From: Fusibacter paucivorans
Lineage (GTDB): Bacteria > Bacillota > Clostridia > Peptostreptococcales > Acidaminobacteraceae
Length of the DNA stretch: 64,000 nt
Direction: 5' to 3'
Assembly: GCF_018390735.1 (NCBI RefSeq)
Contig: NZ_JAHBCL010000013.1
Coordinates: 1-64,000, forward strand
The notes under the pieces: model-generated
Seen by the model: the letters and a program-made list of their open reading frames with translations, nothing else
Told to the model about the DNA's origin: nothing
Databases searched by the model: none
Part shown: piece by piece, positions 17,324 through 25,850 of the stretch
Layout of the letters: each line of letters begins with the position of its first letter
How positions within the stretch are numbered: the first letter of the stretch is position 1
Position numbers and translations under genes: made by a program

Positions 17324-20300
17324 CTAAGTGTTCTTTTCAATAAACCGCTTTTTCGCACTAGTGATGTCAATGGCGTCAATGACCATGAGGTTGTCGAGTC
17401 CTTCTTTTTCATCGAATATCCGTACGGATTGCATTCTGATGATATAATCGAGGAACTGCTTTGCCAAGAGGCCGTTTTTCAGCAGCATGAATTTATTTTG
17501 CTGCAGCTCTTCCAACGCCTCTTTTAAAATATCACCGGTCTCATTTTCAAAGGCATACCCTCTTACAGCCAATTCGTTTGCAACAAGCGAATAGAGTTCG
17601 GATGGCGTATAGTTTTCAAAGTGAATGTGTACGGGAAAACGGTATGCCAGTGACGGATAGCTGGCGAATAGGTTTTGAACACCATCGGTACTGCAATTCA
17701 GGATAAAATAGGTTCTGGTGCGGTTCTTATCAATAAATTTGATAAAGGCTGACATCATGCTTTGAAATTTATCATACGTTGTCAGTTGGTCGGCATTGTC
17801 GATGAGAATGACGCGGCCGATGCCCTTGGCAAAGGTGTCTTCAAGTGATTGTCCGCGATCCAGATTGACGATAATTTCCTCGAAGTTGAGTTCATATGGG
17901 AATTTTGATTTGGTAAGGCCGAAATTCGTCAACAGTTCGCCAAGCAGGTCAATCATCTTGTGCTTTCCGGTGCCCATTTCGCCTGTAAAGACCAGATTGT
18001 TGTATTTGTTGAGATCGACCGTATAACCGAATCGCTTGCGAAGGTCGTTGATCTTCAAGAGTTTATACATATCATTCAGGTATTGTTTTGATTCAGAATT
18101 GCCTGAGTACGTTTCCAGCATCGCATTAAAGTTATAGTCCTGATTGCGGTCAGAAAAGTTATAGCGTTCAATATCATTGTCTTTGATTAAATTCATTTCA
18201 TGAGCGCTGGCATGTTCTTCGGCGATTCGAATACTCTGAATACGTATAAGGTTTTCTACGTAATTGCGGACAAGCCTGCCGTTGCCCGATTGCATATCGG
18301 CGTTTTCATAGATATCGATGAAATTTTTTGCCATTTCCTGCTCCGCTCTTTCGGAGATTCGAAAGCCCTTTTGCTTGAAGAGATGTTTTGCCATAGCCAA
18401 AAGCTCATCCGGTTTATAATCCTTAAAGGTTGTCCAAAGCGGAAAGCGTGAGCGAAGGCCGATGTTGACATCAAAGAAGGCTTCCATATCTTCTGTATAG
18501 CCGGCTAAGATGACGATGACTTCCTTGGAATAGTCTTCAATGAGTTTTAACAGCGTTTCAATGGCTTCGCGCCCGATCGCATCGTTTGCCAGTGTGTAGG
18601 CTTCATCAATAAAAAGGATGCCGCCGAGCGCTTCTTTAAATTTTTGCTCTGTTTTCTTTGGCGTTTCTCCGGGGATGTCGGATACAAATCCCGAGCGATC
18701 CGTTTCAATTAACTGCCCCTTGCGAAGAAAGCCCATGGTGCGCAGCATCTCAGCGACAAGGCGCGCGATACTCGTTTTGCCCGTTCCGGGATTTCCGGCA
18801 AAGACCATATTGAGGTTTTGTTCGATTTCTGTATGCACGCCGACAGAGCGGCGCTTTTCCTGAGCAATCAGCAGTTTGTACTGAGCGCGTAGGAGGTTTT
18901 TGACGTCATCAAGGCCGATGATATTGGCCAGTCGCGATTCGAGGTCAAAATCGATGCTGAAATTGAAATTAAAATGCTGTTTTGACAGCGTATCCAGCGG
19001 CTGATCGGGATTGTAAAGATAGTTCTTGCGCAGTTCAGCAATGGCGCGGTCGATGACGTTGCGGACGAAACGCGCATTGCCAAGGCCTTTCTTCTCTTTA
19101 ATCTGTGTTTGGTCAAAGAGATCGATCAGTGATTCTCTGACGTTGGGATCAATGCTATAGCCCTGTTGTTTCGCATAGGTTACAGCCATTTCATACATCT
19201 CATTTGGCGTATAGTCGGTGAAGTGTACGCGATTAGGAAAAACATCCGCCAATGCATTTTCCTGCAGCATTTGGAGCATGCCGTCATCTTTGCCGGATAA
19301 GATCATCACAATCTGGCTGCCGTATGCGGCATAGCCATCGCTGAGGGCATTGATAAAGGCTTCGCTTTCTTCCGTGCCGAATATGGAAGCGATTTCATCA
19401 ATAAAGAGAACGCCTCCCCTTGCCTTTTCAAAGAGTGCGGTGAGGTTGTCATTTAGTTTTTCAACATCGCCTGTCATAAAATCTGATTGACTGACGCAGA
19501 CAAAGGTATCCTTTTCTAAAATGGCTAGTGCCAGCAAGTAGTCATACATCAGTTCAGCAGATTCACTTTTGCCGGTGCCGGCATTGCCTGTAAAGACTGT
19601 GTTGAGATTGACGGGAATCGTCTTGAGTCCCATTTGTCTGCGAATGGCCTGAACTTTGTGGTTGTTTTCGATCTGCGTCATGAAGGTTTTAAAAGCCTTT
19701 AATCCCGTATGAGCATGCAGGCGGTATTTCACTTCTGAGAGACTGGCTGTTACATAGGCGCTGAGGTTATAGCGCTCTTCTCTGATGCGGCAGTAAATAT
19801 CATTATTTGTAACATAGAGATAAATGGACTCACCTGGATAATCTACGGTATTCAGAAGTCTTTCGAGTGGGTCACCCAGTTTATAACGCGTATATTCCAT
19901 AAAGGTAAAGTTTTCGCGTTCTTCAAAGCTGGAGATGTATTTGTAAAGCCGTTTGACAGGTGTCTTGCCGCTTTGCGAATCGGTGTTCAGCTGAATCTTT
20001 ACGTGGTGTGCGGCTTCAATGTCCTTGAGTACTTTATTGAGTATGCGTTCCATCATTGCAAGCTTTTCTGCTTTTGTGAGGGCTCTCGTGTACAAGACGG
20101 TATCACGCTGCGGCAGTTCATTTTCTAAAAACTGCGGCAGTGTATCGTTTGGCCGACGATTGTAATTAAAGATATAGAATTTTTTAGGGCAATTGATCAC
20201 TTCTATTTTTTCATCGTCGATAATTTCAGCTGCATTTTTATCAACTTCAACCATAAACATATCCCTAGTGGTGTATGGTTTTTCGAGTTTTATGACACCA

Positions 20301-20824
20301 CCCGGTGTGATCTTCGAAAGAACGGTGTGCATCTGATCAGTTGCAAGTTCGACATTTTTAAAAATGATGCCTTTTGCACCCCCCGCAAATACTTTCATCA
20401 AATCCGTTAAAAAGACATTGAAACCCAAGCTGAAAAGATAGTGTCCCATGTCCATTTCAACCAATTCAAAACGTCCGAGTAGTCCAGAGGCGTCAATATG
20501 GCTAAAGATTGATTTTACACTATTTTTCTTAAATGTATTTGGTTCGCCGACGAGCAGCAGACTGCCAAATTCACCTGCTTGAAGTTTTGAAAGAAAATAT
20601 TGACACAGCGCTTCAAAATAGGATTCCTGTCCGATAAAATCTGTGTTGAGTTCTGTTGAGATCGTTTCGAATAGTGTTCCAATGGCATGTTGTTTATTAT
20701 CATGATTGTTTGCATTATTATGGTTGTTCAAATGATCGCCTTGATGAATAGTTTGATGGTTATTTTGATGGTTATTTTGATGGTTGTCTTTATGATGATC
20801 TTGGTTGTTTTTCTGATTAATCAT
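17324..20824 (-). CDS. four-module AAA+ ATPase (CbbX/SpoVK-like)
   Basis: About 1166 residues (numbering below is from the ATG 22 codons upstream at 20890). After a His/Asn-rich tail (24-68) come four AAA+ modules. Module 1 (about 82-300) is ClpA/B-like but lacks usable Walker motifs (GEPNTFKKNS at 115; GIIFKN). Module 2 has GNAGTGKS (435) and VLFIDE (494). Module 3 has GNPGTGKT (699), ILFIDE (758) and GLRSRF (811). Module 4 is damaged (GEMGTGKH at 970, VILIDN at 1027). So two intact CbbX-type ATPases are flanked by two pseudo-ATPases. The start at 20824 is chosen because GGAG lies 6 nt before it, whereas 20890 has no site. CbbX relatives remodel protein complexes; the client here is unknown. 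Confidence 0.9.
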   Translation of the reverse strand: MINQKNNQDHHKDNHQNNHQNNHQTIHQGDHLNNHNNANNHDNKQHAIGTLFETISTELNTDFIGQESYFEALCQYFLSKLQAGEFGSLLLVGEPNTFKKNSVKSIFSHIDASGLLGRFELVEMDMGHYLFSLGFNVFLTDLMKVFAGGAKGIIFKNVELATDQMHTVLSKITPGGVIKLEKPYTTRDMFMVEVDKNAAEIIDDEKIEVINCPKKFYIFNYNRRPNDTLPQFLENELPQRDTVLYTRALTKAEKLAMMERILNKVLKDIEAAHHVKIQLNTDSQSGKTPVKRLYKYISSFEERENFTFMEYTRYKLGDPLERLLNTVDYPGESIYLYVTNNDIYCRIREERYNLSAYVTASLSEVKYRLHAHTGLKAFKTFMTQIENNHKVQAIRRQMGLKTIPVNLNTVFTGNAGTGKSESAELMYDYLLALAILEKDTFVCVSQSDFMTGDVEKLNDNLTALFEKARGGVLFIDEIASIFGTEESEAFINALSDGYAAYGSQIVMILSGKDDGMLQMLQENALADVFPNRVHFTDYTPNEMYEMAVTYAKQQGYSIDPNVRESLIDLFDQTQIKEKKGLGNARFVRNVIDRAIAELRKNYLYNPDQPLDTLSKQHFNFNFSIDFDLESRLANIIGLDDVKNLLRAQYKLLIAQEKRRSVGVHTEIEQNLNMVFAGNPGTGKTSIARLVAEMLRTMGFLRKGQLIETDRSGFVSDIPGETPKKTEQKFKEALGGILFIDEAYTLANDAIGREAIETLLKLIEDYSKEVIVILAGYTEDMEAFFDVNIGLRSRFPLWTTFKDYKPDELLAMAKHLFKQKGFRISERAEQEMAKNFIDIYENADMQSGNGRLVRNYVENLIRIQSIRIAEEHASAHEMNLIKDNDIERYNFSDRNQDYNFNAMLETYSGNSESKQYLNDMYKLLKINDLRKRFGYTVDLNKYNNLVFTGEMGTGKHKMIDLLGELLTNFGLTKSKFPYELNFEEIIVNLDRGQSLEDTFAKGIGRVILIDNADQLTTYDKFQSMMSAFIKFIDKNRTRTYFILNCSTDGVQNLFASYPSLAYRFPVHIHFENYTPSELYSLVANELAVRGYAFENETGDILKEALEELQQNKFMLLKNGLLAKQFLDYIIRMQSVRIFDEKEGLDNLMVIDAIDITSAKKRFIEKNT

Positions 20825-21063
20825 GTACATCTCCAATAGTATTTTCGTTTTGTAGACTGCATTTTGGGTAATTTCTACAGTTTGCTGCATCGTTTATATT
20901 GAAGTAATTACCCATTAATTATACCCCTGTCATTGTATCATCAAACACGGATGCGAGAAAGTAAAGGTTCTATTAAATTGATTGTCGCCTGCCATGACTG
21001 TAAATAATTTTGTTTATAATTGATGAAGTGCTAGAAAAAATCTGTAGATGTGCTCAAAGGATT

Positions 21064-21096
21064 AAAAAATCCTCTGACCGTAGAGGAACAGAGGAT
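21064..21096 (-). terminator. second mtnK terminator
   Basis: Stem ATCCTCTG / CAGAGGAT (21069-21096) followed by T6 on the minus strand. It lies directly behind the first mtnK terminator. The rest of 20825-21216 holds only the AAA+ leader region and no gene. Confidence 0.8.
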
Positions 21097-21117
21097 ACTT
21101 TTAAAATGGTTACAAAT

Positions 21118-21162
21118 GAAAAAACAGGCTATTGCCTTCATAAGATGAGGCAATCCCCTGTT
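21118..21162 (-). terminator. first mtnK terminator
   Basis: Stem AACAGG-ATTGCCT / AGGCAAT-CCTGTT (21123-21162) followed by T6 on the minus strand, 55 nt after the mtnK stop codon. Confidence 0.9.
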
Positions 21163-21216
21163 CAAATCCATATATTTCTCAAATCTAGTTGTACTTCTTA
21201 TGCGCAATGATACATT

Positions 21217-22488
21217 TTAAATTGCTTGACGATTTTCAAATGCTTCAGAAACCAAATCGTAAACAACTGTCGTTAAAGTCAGTGCTTCCATTGCTGAGAG
21301 AAAATCTTCAATTGAATTAAAATTGGATCTGTTGAGGAGTAGATACTTTGTAAGTTTAATGATAAATCTTCGTCCTTTTACCTGTTCTTCAAGGTTGTCT
21401 GTTTGCTTGAAGTCAAAAGTCAGATTATAATCGTAAACCCTGGAAAAGCTTGAACATGCAGCAAATCCAATGGTGTCTTTAATCGTTGAATCCATGTACC
21501 CTTTTAGGTTTTGATCTTTATGATGCTTTTGACAAAGCTCAATAAATGACCTTTCAAAGGTGTGATACATCTCTGATATCACTTTGAAGACATACGCTTG
21601 GTAGTCTTGTCGCTTTTCTTCAGAAATTCGCTTGATGCCGATTAAAGAAGCATAATTTGTTACAAAGCTTCCGATGAGTAAACCGATATCATAAGCAACA
21701 GGGCCATAGTGGGCATACTCCCCATCAAAGACTTTCATGTTCTTTTCATCGACAAAAATATTGGAGGTATGTAGGTCTGCGTGGATCAAGGCCTGTTTCT
21801 TGTTTATAAAAATGTCTTTAAGAATCGCCACTTCTGCTAACACTTTAGGATTATTGCATATATCATCAATATCCTTTTGCAGCGCATGGTAGATTTCCCG
21901 ATCTTTATAATTCTTGAATGGCGCTTCGAAGATTAAGTTTTCAAAAATACAACCATCATTATTGAATTCAAAGATATGCGCTAAGCTCATTTTTTCATTT
22001 TTACTCAAGAAGCGCTCAGAGGTGAAAAAAGCAGATCGTCCCAAGAATTCGCCGAGTTGACGCGGAAAATCAGAAAACTGCTTCATTTTGATCATTTCAT
22101 TTCTTAAAATCTTCATCTCACTGAGGTCTTCCATAATGACGATACTGTTTGCTTCATCCCAGAGGTGGATTGTGGGAACTGCACCCGGTATGATTTCGTC
22201 AAGTAATTTTGCGTAATAGACTTCTGTATTGATTCTCGCAAGTTTCATGGGCAAAACAATGCCGCGGTCTTTAAGTGCCCTGACATAGGGCATCATTTGC
22301 TTCAAAACGACGGAATGACCAGTCGTCATAGACTTAACAAGTACTAAATGATTGCAAAGCCCATCGACACTTTGTCTGTTGCCATCAAATACTTTAGCCG
22401 TTAAAATTTCAGATTTTGAGAAAATACTTGTTTTATTTTTTACATATTCAATGGCTGTCTCAGCCGTTAATGTAACATGATTATCCAT
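21217..22488 (-). CDS. mtnK: methylthioribose kinase
   Basis: Phosphorylates 5-methylthioribose to its 1-phosphate in methionine salvage. A 423-residue aminoglycoside-phosphotransferase/choline-kinase-fold protein. Seen: catalytic loop HADLHTSNIFV, metal-binding DGEYAHYGPVAYDIG, and N-terminal VVLKQMMPYVR (ATP-site Lys) with IVIMEDLSEM at the hinge. These match MtnK more closely than other kinases in the fold. The usual partner mtnA and the rest of salvage are not nearby, so the gene stands alone with tandem terminators behind it. GGAAGGG precedes the ATG. The substrate is inferred from motif resemblance. Confidence 0.82.
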   Translation of the reverse strand: MDNHVTLTAETAIEYVKNKTSIFSKSEILTAKVFDGNRQSVDGLCNHLVLVKSMTTGHSVVLKQMMPYVRALKDRGIVLPMKLARINTEVYYAKLLDEIIPGAVPTIHLWDEANSIVIMEDLSEMKILRNEMIKMKQFSDFPRQLGEFLGRSAFFTSERFLSKNEKMSLAHIFEFNNDGCIFENLIFEAPFKNYKDREIYHALQKDIDDICNNPKVLAEVAILKDIFINKKQALIHADLHTSNIFVDEKNMKVFDGEYAHYGPVAYDIGLLIGSFVTNYASLIGIKRISEEKRQDYQAYVFKVISEMYHTFERSFIELCQKHHKDQNLKGYMDSTIKDTIGFAACSSFSRVYDYNLTFDFKQTDNLEEQVKGRRFIIKLTKYLLLNRSNFNSIEDFLSAMEALTLTTVVYDLVSEAFENRQAI

Positions 22489-22628
22489 CAGGCGCCCTTC
22501 CTAAAATGACATGAACTATTATGTCATAATCGTACTATATCTGTCCGCTATGGATAAGTGAATTAATTCCTTTTTACGGATACTATTTTTATGAATTTAA
22601 GTGCATTAAAGCTGAATTAAAGAAATTT

Positions 22629-22650
22629 GGATGATGTAATTTTCTCAATT
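22629..22650 (+). repeat. dispersed intergenic motif, copy 4
   Basis: GGATGATGTAATTTTCTCAATT would be the motif read from 22629; it lies 20 bp beyond the stop of the 46-codon ORF and at the right border of the accessory block. Preceding bases GAAATTTGGAT resemble those before copy 1. Confidence 0.5.
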
Positions 22651-22670
22651 AAGAATTAATGACTTTAACA

Positions 22671-22811
22671 TCATTTAACAAGTGAAATAGACATACCATC
22701 AAAACCATTACCACTTGCATTGGTAATAATGGTTGTAGTAGAGCGGTCATCTTCTTCAGAAAATAAATCAGCGATATAAGTATCTATTGCATTAAAATCA
22801 ATTTGACTCAT
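22671..22811 (-). CDS. 46-residue ORF, possible O-methyltransferase remnant
   Basis: An ORF too short for most gene callers, with an excellent GGAGGT site 6 nt before the ATG. It begins MSQIDFNAIDTYIADLFSEE and ends GMSISLVK. The ID-x-YI-x-DLF-x-x-ED pattern followed by G...SIS resembles the first 45 or so residues of class I (caffeoyl-CoA type) O-methyltransferases, which run to about 220 residues. No frame downstream continues the family, so it is either a truncated remnant or a genuine small protein or leader peptide. It lies between the ppdK terminator and mtnK. Confidence 0.5.
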   Translation of the reverse strand: MSQIDFNAIDTYIADLFSEEDDRSTTTIITNASGNGFDGMSISLVK

Positions 22812-22943
22812 ATTGACCTCCATCTATTCTTTATTCATATGGATATTTAACGCGACGCTAGCATGCCCTTACTATTTGATTAATCATAAAAAGAATGCAC
22901 ATCATGATTGAAACCATATTGAAACCATGATTGAAATAGGCAT

Positions 22944-22977
22944 AAAAAGGGACATCCGTTTGCATATGGATGTCCCT
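22944..22977 (-). terminator. ppdK terminator
   Basis: Perfect 10-bp stem AGGGACATCC / GGATGTCCCT (22948-22977) followed by five T on the minus strand, about 95 nt after the ppdK stop. Confidence 0.9.
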
Positions 22978-23069
22978 CATTGATTAGATTACTCAAAGTG
23001 ACTGGCAATTAATTTTAAAACAATTTTCGCATGAAGCATTTTCATTAAGCATTAATAACGAGTACGTTT

Positions 23070-25694
23070 TTACTTGTTCTTAATAACTGCCTGCGCCGCA
23101 GCAAGACGTGCAATCGGCACGCGGAACGGTGAACAAGAAACATAGTTGAGGTCTGTTTTGTAGCAGAACTCAATGGATTTCGGTTCGCCGCCATGCTCGC
23201 CGCAAATACCGAGTTTAAGATCGGATTTTACGCCTCGACCGAGTTCGGCAGCCATTTTAACGAGCTTGCCAACACCGGTTTGGTCGATGGATTCAAACGG
23301 ATCTTTTTCAAAGACTTCTTTCTTCATGTATTCGCCAATGAATTTGCCGGCGTCATCACGAGAGAAACCAAGTGTCATCTGTGTTAAGTCATTGGTACCG
23401 AATGAGAAGAAATCTGCATGTTCAGCAATTTGATCAGCAATCAGCGCTGCTCTAGGCACTTCAATCATTGTACCGACTTTGTAAGACAATTCAATGCCGG
23501 ATTCTTTGATAATCGGATCGGCAATATCGTGAACGAGTTTTTTAAGAATCGTAAACTCTTTAAGATGTCCAACGAGCGGGATCATGATCTCAGGATCAAC
23601 TTGGATACCGAGGTTTTTCTTGCAGTGAACAGCTGCTTCAACGATAGCGCGAACTTGCATTTCATAGATTTCCGGATAAGTAATTGCCAGACGACATCCT
23701 CTGTGACCGAGCATTGGGTTGAATTCACTAAGGCTCATGACTTTTGTCTTCAGGATATCAAATGGGACTTCGAGTTCTTTTGAAAGTACTTGAATATCTT
23801 CATCTTTATGCGGCAGGAATTCATGAAGCGGTGGATCTAAGAGTCTGATGGTAACAGGTCTTTCACCCATCGCTTGATAAATGCCGATAAAGTCATCTTT
23901 TTGGAATGGCAACAGTTTATCCAGTGCGTTAACACGATCATCCTTTGTTGAAGAAAGAATCATTTGACGTACGTATAAAATACGCTCTTCATCGAAGAAC
24001 ATGTGCTCCGTACGGCAAAGGCCAATCCCTTCAGCGCCGAATTTTACAGCTGTTTCAGAATCCATTGGATTATCTGCATTGGTTCTAATTTTAAGCGTTC
24101 TCACATCATCAGCCCAGCCCAATACTTTGGCAAAATCACCTGTCATGCCGACTTCTACTGTTTCGACTTGTCCAAGGTAAACATTACCTGTATTACCATC
24201 CAGAGAAATAAAATCCCCTTCTTTATAAACTGAATTATTGACGACAAAGACGCGTTCATCTTCACTGACTTTGATTTCACCGCAGCCTGCAACACAGCAT
24301 TTACCCATGCCTCTGGCAACGACGGCAGCATGAGAAGTCATCCCGCCTCTTGACGTTAAGATCCCTTCTGCACCAACCATTCCTTCAATATCTTCTGGCG
24401 ATGTTTCGGTTCTGACGAGAATAGTTTTTAAACCTTTATCTTTATATTTGATAACATCCTCAGAGTGGAAAACAACTTGACCACAAGCTGCACCTGGGGA
24501 TGCCGGAAGCCCTTTTGCCAAGAGTTCAGCCGCTTTTAATGACTGTTCATTAAAAGTAGGATGAAGCAATTGATCCAATTGCTGAGGTGAAATCCTCATA
24601 AGTGCTTCTTCTTTTGAGATAACCCCTTCTTCTTCCATGTCAACCGCCACTTTTAATGCCGCAAAAGCAGTACGTTTACCCGTTCGCGTTTGGAGCATAT
24701 AGAGCTTGCCGCGTTCGACAGTGAACTCGATATCCTGCATATCACGGTAATGCGCTTCCAAAGTGTTTGAGACATTAATGAATTCTTCATAGACATTAGG
24801 CATAACATCTTTGAGTTCATCAATTTTCTGTGGCGTACGAATACCGGCAACAACATCTTCACCCTGTGCATTCATTAAGAATTCACCAAAGAGCCTTGCT
24901 TCACCAGTAGATGGGTTCCTTGTAAAGGCAACGCCTGTACCGGAAGTGTTCCCCATGTTGCCGAAGACCATAGACTGAACGTTGACAGCTGTTCCGAGAT
25001 CATGTGGAATTTCATTGTAGTTACGATAAATAATGGCACGATCGTTGTTCCACGAGTTAAAGACTGCCTCTATTGCCATCATGAGCTGTTCTTTAGGCGC
25101 TTGTGGGAAGTCAAAACCCATTTCTGTTTTGACGATGCCTTTATAAGCTTCAATGATTGACTGAAGATCTTCAACGGTGAGCTCCGTATCGGACTCAATA
25201 CCTTTTGCTTCTTTCTGCCCTTCTAGGACGCGATCGAATTTGTACTTTGGAATTTCCAAAACGACATCACTGAACATTTGGATAAACCGACGATAACAAT
25301 CGTAGGCAAATCGTTGGTTCTCTGTTAATGCCGCAAGACCTTCCACTGAAATATCGTTGAGCCCAAGGTTAAGTACTGTGTCCATCATTCCAGGCATGGA
25401 TATGACGGCACCTGATCGAACGCTTACGAGAAGCGGGTTCCCCGTATCCCCAAGCTTCTTTTGAGTCTTTTCTTCAAGCTCAACCAGCTTTGCTTCAATT
25501 TGTTGAACAATCGAAGCAGCGATTTTCTTGCCGTCGACATAATATTGGTTACAAGCTTCCGTTGAGATCGTAAAACCATCCGGTACCGGTAATCCAATTT
25601 TTTTCATTTCGGCAAGATTGGCTCCTTTCCCACCAAGGAGATCTTTCATTTCTTTACACCCTTCTTCAAAAGCGTAAACGTATTGTTTCATCAT
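23070..25694 (-). CDS. ppdK: pyruvate, phosphate dikinase
   Basis: Interconverts pyruvate + ATP + Pi and PEP + AMP + PPi. At 874 residues it has the full domain set: ATP-grasp nucleotide domain (LLGGKGANLAEM; SVRSGAVISMPGMMDTVLNLGLN), phospho-histidine swivel domain (GILTSRGGMTSHAAVVARGMG) and C-terminal PEP-binding TIM barrel (GICGEHGG; SFGTNDLTQMT). The Thr-x-His of the swivel loop is the site regulated by PpsR, encoded just upstream. GAGGGAAGG lies 6 nt before the first of two ATGs. A promoter at 25807-25835 and a terminator in the leader suggest attenuation control. Confidence 0.98.
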   Translation of the reverse strand: MMKQYVYAFEEGCKEMKDLLGGKGANLAEMKKIGLPVPDGFTISTEACNQYYVDGKKIAASIVQQIEAKLVELEEKTQKKLGDTGNPLLVSVRSGAVISMPGMMDTVLNLGLNDISVEGLAALTENQRFAYDCYRRFIQMFSDVVLEIPKYKFDRVLEGQKEAKGIESDTELTVEDLQSIIEAYKGIVKTEMGFDFPQAPKEQLMMAIEAVFNSWNNDRAIIYRNYNEIPHDLGTAVNVQSMVFGNMGNTSGTGVAFTRNPSTGEARLFGEFLMNAQGEDVVAGIRTPQKIDELKDVMPNVYEEFINVSNTLEAHYRDMQDIEFTVERGKLYMLQTRTGKRTAFAALKVAVDMEEEGVISKEEALMRISPQQLDQLLHPTFNEQSLKAAELLAKGLPASPGAACGQVVFHSEDVIKYKDKGLKTILVRTETSPEDIEGMVGAEGILTSRGGMTSHAAVVARGMGKCCVAGCGEIKVSEDERVFVVNNSVYKEGDFISLDGNTGNVYLGQVETVEVGMTGDFAKVLGWADDVRTLKIRTNADNPMDSETAVKFGAEGIGLCRTEHMFFDEERILYVRQMILSSTKDDRVNALDKLLPFQKDDFIGIYQAMGERPVTIRLLDPPLHEFLPHKDEDIQVLSKELEVPFDILKTKVMSLSEFNPMLGHRGCRLAITYPEIYEMQVRAIVEAAVHCKKNLGIQVDPEIMIPLVGHLKEFTILKKLVHDIADPIIKESGIELSYKVGTMIEVPRAALIADQIAEHADFFSFGTNDLTQMTLGFSRDDAGKFIGEYMKKEVFEKDPFESIDQTGVGKLVKMAAELGRGVKSDLKLGICGEHGGEPKSIEFCYKTDLNYVSCSPFRVPIARLAAAQAVIKNK

Positions 25695-25725
25695 TATAAC
25701 CTTCCCTCACAAAGATTTTTTATAT

Positions 25726-25755
25726 AAAAACCCATAGCACGTGGATGCTATGGGT
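25726..25755 (-). terminator. terminator within ppdK leader (possible attenuator)
   Basis: A perfect 10-bp stem ACCCATAGCA / TGCTATGGGT followed by T5 on the minus strand. It ends only about 32 nt before the ppdK start codon, leaving no room for a promoter behind it. GGTCAT (RNA 5' end, 25794-25799) can pair with ATGACC (25753-25758), overlapping the stem base. Confidence 0.8.
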
Positions 25756-25806
25756 CATTATCAAAGCTTAGAGCCTTAAATCATACATTCATTATGACCT
25801 TTAAAT

Positions 25807-25835
25807 AGCATACAACGAAAACTTCAAATTGTAAA
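25807..25835 (-). promoter_or_regulatory. candidate ppdK promoter
   Basis: TTTACA (25830-25835), 17 bp, TATGCT (25807-25812) on the minus strand. It would start transcription near 25800, ahead of the leader terminator. Confidence 0.5.
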
Positions 25836-25850
25836 ATCATTATTGTGACA

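Noticed and set aside
22902-22938. Short repeats TTGAAACCAT resembling CRISPR repeats
   Set aside because: Units are about 10-14 bp with no regular spacers.
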